A DNA stretch of 6,408 nucleotides, taken from the NCBI GenBank assembly GCA_016744725.1, contig JADGDW010000206.1:1-6408 (forward strand), read 5' to 3'. Numbering within the stretch: position 1 is the first letter of the stretch; each line of letters begins with the position of its first letter. Source of the stretch: Candidatus Albibeggiatoa sp. nov. BB20. Lineage in GTDB: Bacteria > Pseudomonadota > Gammaproteobacteria > Beggiatoales > Beggiatoaceae. The notes below the pieces were generated by a model, which did not search any database, had not been told where the DNA came from, and was given only the letters and a program-made list of their open reading frames with translations. Made by a program: the position numbers and the translations under genes. This document shows positions 5,970 through 6,408 of the stretch, one piece after another.

Positions 5970-6408
5970 CCCTGCCACGCGATATCTAATTGTTTTGCGG
6001 CTCTCACATCGTCTAAACGACGTACAGGTAAGCTATACGGGGCTTTACAAACCATCTCTGGATCGATTTTGGCTTCTTCCCAGATTTCAATTAAAGCCTC
6101 AACGAACGCATCTAAAGTTTGTTTATCTTCCGTTTCTGTTGGCTCGACTAACAAACATTCTGGTACTAATAATGGAAAATAGGTCGTTGGTGCATGAAAA
6201 CCTTTGTCCAATAAACGCTTAGCAAAATCCATTGCAGTCACATTGAGTTCTTTAGCTTGCTTTTTCAAGGTCAAAATAAATTCGTGACTGGCACGACGTT
6301 CAGGAAACGCCATATCAAACCCAGCTTCACTTAATTTAACTTGCAAATAATTCGCATTCAAAGTGGCAAATTCAGCAACGCGGTGCATTCCATCACGGCC
6401 TAATACTC
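5963..6408 (-). CDS. gcvPB: Glycine dehydrogenase (decarboxylating) subunit 2, C-terminal part
   Basis: Part of the P-protein of the glycine cleavage system, which decarboxylates glycine with pyridoxal phosphate and passes the aminomethyl group to the H-protein lipoyl arm; with the T-protein this feeds methylene-tetrahydrofolate. Only the last 147 residues are inside the window. The frame stays open to 6408, so the ATG at 6388 is internal and the start lies beyond the edge. The visible segment begins VLGRDGMHRVAEFATLNANYL and contains HAPTTYFPLLVPECLLVEPTE, typical of the separate beta subunit (usually about 480 residues) rather than of the single-chain GcvP. The PLP lysine would lie upstream and cannot be checked. 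It converges with murG, and the tandem repeat 5946-5969 spans its stop. A gcvPA gene should lie upstream, outside the window. Confidence 0.93.
   Translation of the reverse strand, partial: VLGRDGMHRVAEFATLNANYLQVKLSEAGFDMAFPERRASHEFILTLKKQAKELNVTAMDFAKRLLDKGFHAPTTYFPLLVPECLLVEPTETEDKQTLDAFVEALIEIWEEAKIDPEMVCKAPYSLPVRRLDDVRAAKQLDIAWQGN

Noticed and set aside
5995..6222. 75-codon plus-strand ORF inside gcvPB
   Set aside because: Antisense shadow of strongly conserved GcvPB coding sequence.

Overview
The window looks like chromosomal DNA from an AT-rich, Gram-negative gammaproteobacterium. The evidence is an LPS gene (kdsA) beside a proteobacterial-type enolase, a single-chain MurG of about 355 residues, and a two-subunit glycine decarboxylase (separate GcvPB). 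A sulfur-oxidiser of the Thiotrichales (Beggiatoa/Thiothrix-like) would fit, but that is a guess from gene style and base composition, not a demonstrated placement. No phage, insertion sequence, CRISPR, rRNA or tRNA signal was seen.

Layout. 1-386 is non-coding and holds the probable eno terminator. 387-3302 is a minus-strand block transcribed kdsA -> small secreted protein -> eno. kdsA and the small gene are 32 bp apart; 211 bp separate the small gene from eno, so eno may also have its own promoter. 3303-3704 is a 402-bp divergent intergenic region carrying a good kdsA -10 box. On the plus strand follow a pabB-type gene (3705-4660), read in two frames that meet at an A9 tract, and murG (4781-5851) with its own -10 box. 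murG converges on the C-terminal part of gcvPB (5963-6408, minus strand, cut by the window edge). A long hairpin between them probably terminates transcription from both sides.

Functions. kdsA makes KDO-8-phosphate for LPS, and its four metal ligands mark it as the metal-dependent class. eno supplies phosphoenolpyruvate, which is the co-substrate of KdsA. pabB makes aminodeoxychorismate for folate. murG completes lipid II for peptidoglycan. gcvPB belongs to the glycine cleavage system, which feeds one-carbon units to folate. The genes are mostly housekeeping and I see no clear new multi-gene system.

The points most worth a second look are the pabB frameshift, which falls exactly on an in-frame A AAA AAG heptamer; a set of short related intergenic repeats and hairpins at three places; and an unrecognised four-cysteine secreted protein placed between kdsA and eno.
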